64,000 nucleotides of DNA, taken from contig NZ_SHKS01000004.1 of assembly GCF_004217285.1 (NCBI RefSeq), forward strand, positions 1 to 64,000, read 5' to 3'. The position numbers and the translations under genes are program-made. The notes below the pieces were generated by a model. That model was given only the letters and a program-made list of their open reading frames with translations. It did no database searches and was not told the DNA's origin. This document shows, piece after piece, positions 61,988 through 64,000 of this stretch; position 1 is the first letter of the stretch; the number at the start of each line of letters is the position of its first letter. The stretch comes from Streptomyces sp. BK239. GTDB taxonomy: Bacteria > Actinomycetota > Actinomycetes > Streptomycetales > Streptomycetaceae.

Positions 61988-63288
61988 CACCGCACCCCCA
62001 GCGCCGCGGCGGCCGTCACGCCGGAGCGGCAGCCGTCCTCGTGGAAGCCCCAGCCGTGGTAGGCGCCCGCGAACGCGGTGACGGAGCTGTTCAGTTCGGG
62101 CAGCCGCTGCTGCGCGGCGACCGACTCGGGCGTGTAGACGGGGTGTTCGTACACCATGCGGGCGAGCACCCGCTGCGGGTCCACCCGGTCCTGCGCGCCC
62201 AGGGAGACCACGTAGCGCTCGGGCGCGTCGAGCCGTTGCAGGCGGTTCATGTCGTAGCTGACCCGCACCCGGTCGGCGCCCGCCTCGCACGACGGCATCA
62301 GGTAGTTCCACGAGGCGCGGGCGCCCCGGGAGCTGGGCAGCACAGCGGCGTCGGTGTGCAGGAGCGTCGTGTTGCGCGAGTAGCGGAACGCGCCGAGCAC
62401 GTCCTTCTCCAGCGGGGTGGCGTCGGCCAGCAGGCTCAGCGCCTGGTCGGGGTGGGTGGCGACCACCACGGCGTCGTACGACTCCGTGACGCCGGCGTCG
62501 GTCGTGACGTCGACGCCGTCGGGGCGCCGCCGTACCGCCCGGACCGGCGTCGCCGTGCGCACCGCGTCCAGCCGGTCCGCCACCCGCTCGACATACGCGC
62601 GCGAGCCGCCCGTGACGGTGCGCCAGGCCGGGGAGCCGCTCACGGAGAGCATGCCGTGGTACTCCAGGAAGCGGAACAGGTAGGCGGCGGGGTAGCGTTG
62701 GGCGGTGGCGGCGTCGCAGGACCAGACCGCCGACACGACCGGGGTCATGAAGTGGGCGCGGAAATAAGGCGAGAAGCCCTGCCGGTCGAGGAACTCGCCC
62801 AGTGTCATGGCGCTTTCGTCCGGCCGGGCGAGGTGCCTGCGGGCCGCCCGGTGGAAGGCGGGCACCTCGGCGAGCATCCGCAGATACGCGCCGCGCAGGG
62901 CGTTGCCCGGACGGGCGAACAGACCCGCGGGGCCACGGGCGCCCGCGTACTCCAGGCCGCACCCCTCGCACCGCACCGACATGCTCATCTCCGACTCCTG
63001 CGTGGCGACGCCGAGTTCGCCGTACAGGCGCAGGAGCTGGGGATAGGTGCGGCGGTTGTGCACGATGAAGCCGGAGTCGACGTGCCGCCGTGTGCCGTCC
63101 CGCGAGGTCAGCTCGTGCGTGTGGGCGTGACCGCCGAGCCGGCCGTCGGCCTCGTACAGCGTGACGTGGTGGGCGCGGGCGAGGACGTACGCGGCGGTCA
63201 GGCCGGCGACCCCGCTGCCGACGACGGCCGTGCGCCGCCGCCCCCGCCGGACGTCACCGCCCGACGCGTCCCGTGACACCCCTGACAT
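61984..63288 (-). CDS. FAD-dependent amine-oxidase-type oxidoreductase
   Basis: 434 residues. The dinucleotide-binding motif is VVGSGVAGLTAAYVL (~25) followed by LYEADGRLGGHAHTH. It is the first gene of the operon and the counterpart of Rv0449c; proteobacterial relatives take part in fatty-acid desaturation/methylation steps with the methyltransferase. GGAGGGA ~7 nt upstream supports ATG 63288. Transcription should start from the ECF-type promoter at 63356-63328. Confidence 0.87.
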   Translation of the reverse strand: MSGVSRDASGGDVRRGRRRTAVVGSGVAGLTAAYVLARAHHVTLYEADGRLGGHAHTHELTSRDGTRRHVDSGFIVHNRRTYPQLLRLYGELGVATQESEMSMSVRCEGCGLEYAGARGPAGLFARPGNALRGAYLRMLAEVPAFHRAARRHLARPDESAMTLGEFLDRQGFSPYFRAHFMTPVVSAVWSCDAATAQRYPAAYLFRFLEYHGMLSVSGSPAWRTVTGGSRAYVERVADRLDAVRTATPVRAVRRRPDGVDVTTDAGVTESYDAVVVATHPDQALSLLADATPLEKDVLGAFRYSRNTTLLHTDAAVLPSSRGARASWNYLMPSCEAGADRVRVSYDMNRLQRLDAPERYVVSLGAQDRVDPQRVLARMVYEHPVYTPESVAAQQRLPELNSSVTAFAGAYHGWGFHEDGCRSGVTAAAALGVRW

Positions 63289-63327
63289 CGCTGCTCCCTC
63301 CGGCCGGCCGCACACTCCCTCTCGGGT

Positions 63328-63356
63328 GTATTCCGGACCTGGGGGGCGTTCGGATT
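63328..63356 (-). promoter_or_regulatory. ECF sigma-type promoter, copy 2 (fatty-acid operon)
   Basis: Reading the - strand: AATCC (63356-63352), 16-bp spacer, CGGAATAC (63335-63328). It lies 40 bp before the FAD gene start and matches copy 1 at 58681-58709 in both boxes and spacing. Confidence 0.72.
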
Positions 63357-63358
63357 CA

Positions 63359-63838
63359 TCAGGTCGTCGAACTCAGCCGGTCCAGTTCGCCGCCGATCGC
63401 CTCGCGCAGCACGTCGTGCCGCGGGCCGAGCCTGAACCGCTCGTCACTCCACCGCTCACGCGGGTAGAGCCACACCGGAGCACCCACGAGACCGTCCGGC
63501 TCCCAGTCGAACCGCGGCCAGACATGTGCGTGCAGGAACGGGTCCGTGTTCCCGAGGATCTCCAGGTTGACCCGCCTGAAGGCCGGATCCAGCCGCCGGC
63601 AGGCCAGCTCCACGGCCTCACCGAGCCGCTCCATGTCCGACAGGAACGACAGCCGCTTCGGCCTCGGCAGGTCCGAGAGCCGCTGCGCTCCCGGATCGTC
63701 CACGAGCAGAACCGAGTAGCCCGGCAGGAACTGGACGTCCCCGATCACCGCGAACCCCGCCGACAACCGCCGCAGCACGGTCGGGTTCTCCCCGCGCAGC
63801 GCGGCCCCGATGCGGTCCTTCCGCCAGTCACCGTTCAT
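63359..63838 (-). CDS. HIT-family-like protein
   Basis: 159 residues. The late HAHVWPRF (~109) matches the histidine-triad signature region and FLPGYSVLLVD the family core. HIT proteins are nucleotide hydrolases/transferases. The third His is replaced by Arg/Phe in HVWPRF, as in some divergent members. The stop lies directly next to the ECF promoter of the downstream operon. Confidence 0.75.
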   Translation of the reverse strand: MNGDWRKDRIGAALRGENPTVLRRLSAGFAVIGDVQFLPGYSVLLVDDPGAQRLSDLPRPKRLSFLSDMERLGEAVELACRRLDPAFRRVNLEILGNTDPFLHAHVWPRFDWEPDGLVGAPVWLYPRERWSDERFRLGPRHDVLREAIGGELDRLSSTT

Positions 63839-63879
63839 GGCGGAAACCTATGTCGCGGCGATCGAGGACCGCCCTGCGA

Positions 63880-64000
63880 TCAGGCGGCTTCAGTGGGGGA
63901 GAGGGCGTGCCGGTGGGCGGGCCCGGCGGCGTGGTGAATGACGTCGCAGAACTGGCAGCGCCTCGTGGGCCGTCGCCGCGCCGCCGGGGAAACCGACGTG
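63880..64000 (-). CDS. Possible 3' end of a gene running off the window
   Basis: The - strand is open from the window edge to TGA 63882-63880 and reads ...RRCQFCDVIHHAAGPAHRH..., with a CxxC pair. The fragment is too short to assign, and the other frames are also open for much of this length. Confidence 0.3.
   Translation of the reverse strand, partial: TSVSPAARRRPTRRCQFCDVIHHAAGPAHRHALSPTEAA

Overview
The window is high-GC actinobacterial DNA and looks like a Streptomyces chromosome. Codons are strongly GC3-biased, starts are often GTG, several genes look leaderless, and the families present are typical of that genus. It opens with the 3' end of a 5S rRNA and its terminator.

Region 1 (about 0.2-14.4 kb, mostly + strand) follows the conserved actinobacterial order known from Mycobacterium tuberculosis Rv1822-Rv1832: CDP-alcohol phosphatidyltransferase, DUF881, Sbp, DUF881, GarA-like FHA protein, FtsR-like MerR, DUF151 nuclease, second MerR regulator, then gcvP. 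Here gcvH is absent between the second DUF881 gene and garA. A GDP-mannose pyrophosphorylase-type gene and dinB are interposed, and gcvP is preceded by a tandem glycine riboswitch. Region 2 (14.5-18.2 kb, - strand) is a molybdate island: modABC, a two-Mop molybdate-binding protein, and an HTH-Mop regulator.

Region 3 (18.2-22.8 kb) holds a large APC-superfamily permease, divergent from a scrambled graveyard of a kdpABC potassium-ATPase operon. At least twelve short pieces of KdpA, KdpB and KdpC lie out of order and in both orientations, and some fit together like a jigsaw. Region 4 (22.8-28.5 kb) is a sugar operon, probably for xylo-oligosaccharides: Tat-type solute-binding lipoprotein, two permeases, secreted GH10 xylanase and a convergent LacI regulator, with a CGAAACTTTCG operator near the promoter.

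Region 5 (28.7-57.7 kb) is a mixed accessory/housekeeping stretch. It contains a glutamate-cysteine-ligase-like enzyme, CPBP protease, PhzF isomerase, LAL-type LuxR regulator, 14-TM MFS exporter, DUF2252, HdeD, SHOCT and DUF7144 membrane proteins, class II glutamine amidotransferase, SDR, GNAT, APH-type phosphotransferase, PadR and MocR regulators with palindromic operators, two FMN split-barrel proteins, an isochorismatase-fold protein lacking its catalytic residues, and a Rieske lipoprotein.

Region 6 (57.9-63.9 kb) resembles the M. tuberculosis Rv0449c-Rv0444c (sigK) locus. An FAD oxidoreductase, DUF1365, UfaA1-like methyltransferase and DUF1295 gene form a four-gene overlapping operon for fatty-acid modification. 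The sigma-factor gene appears reduced to a 30-codon remnant coupled to a shortened, TM-less anti-sigma factor. The same two-box ECF-type promoter (AATCC-N16-CGGAATAC) precedes both the remnant and the operon, so the regulon promoter seems to have outlived its sigma factor. The most unusual parts of the window are this locus and the shattered kdp operon.
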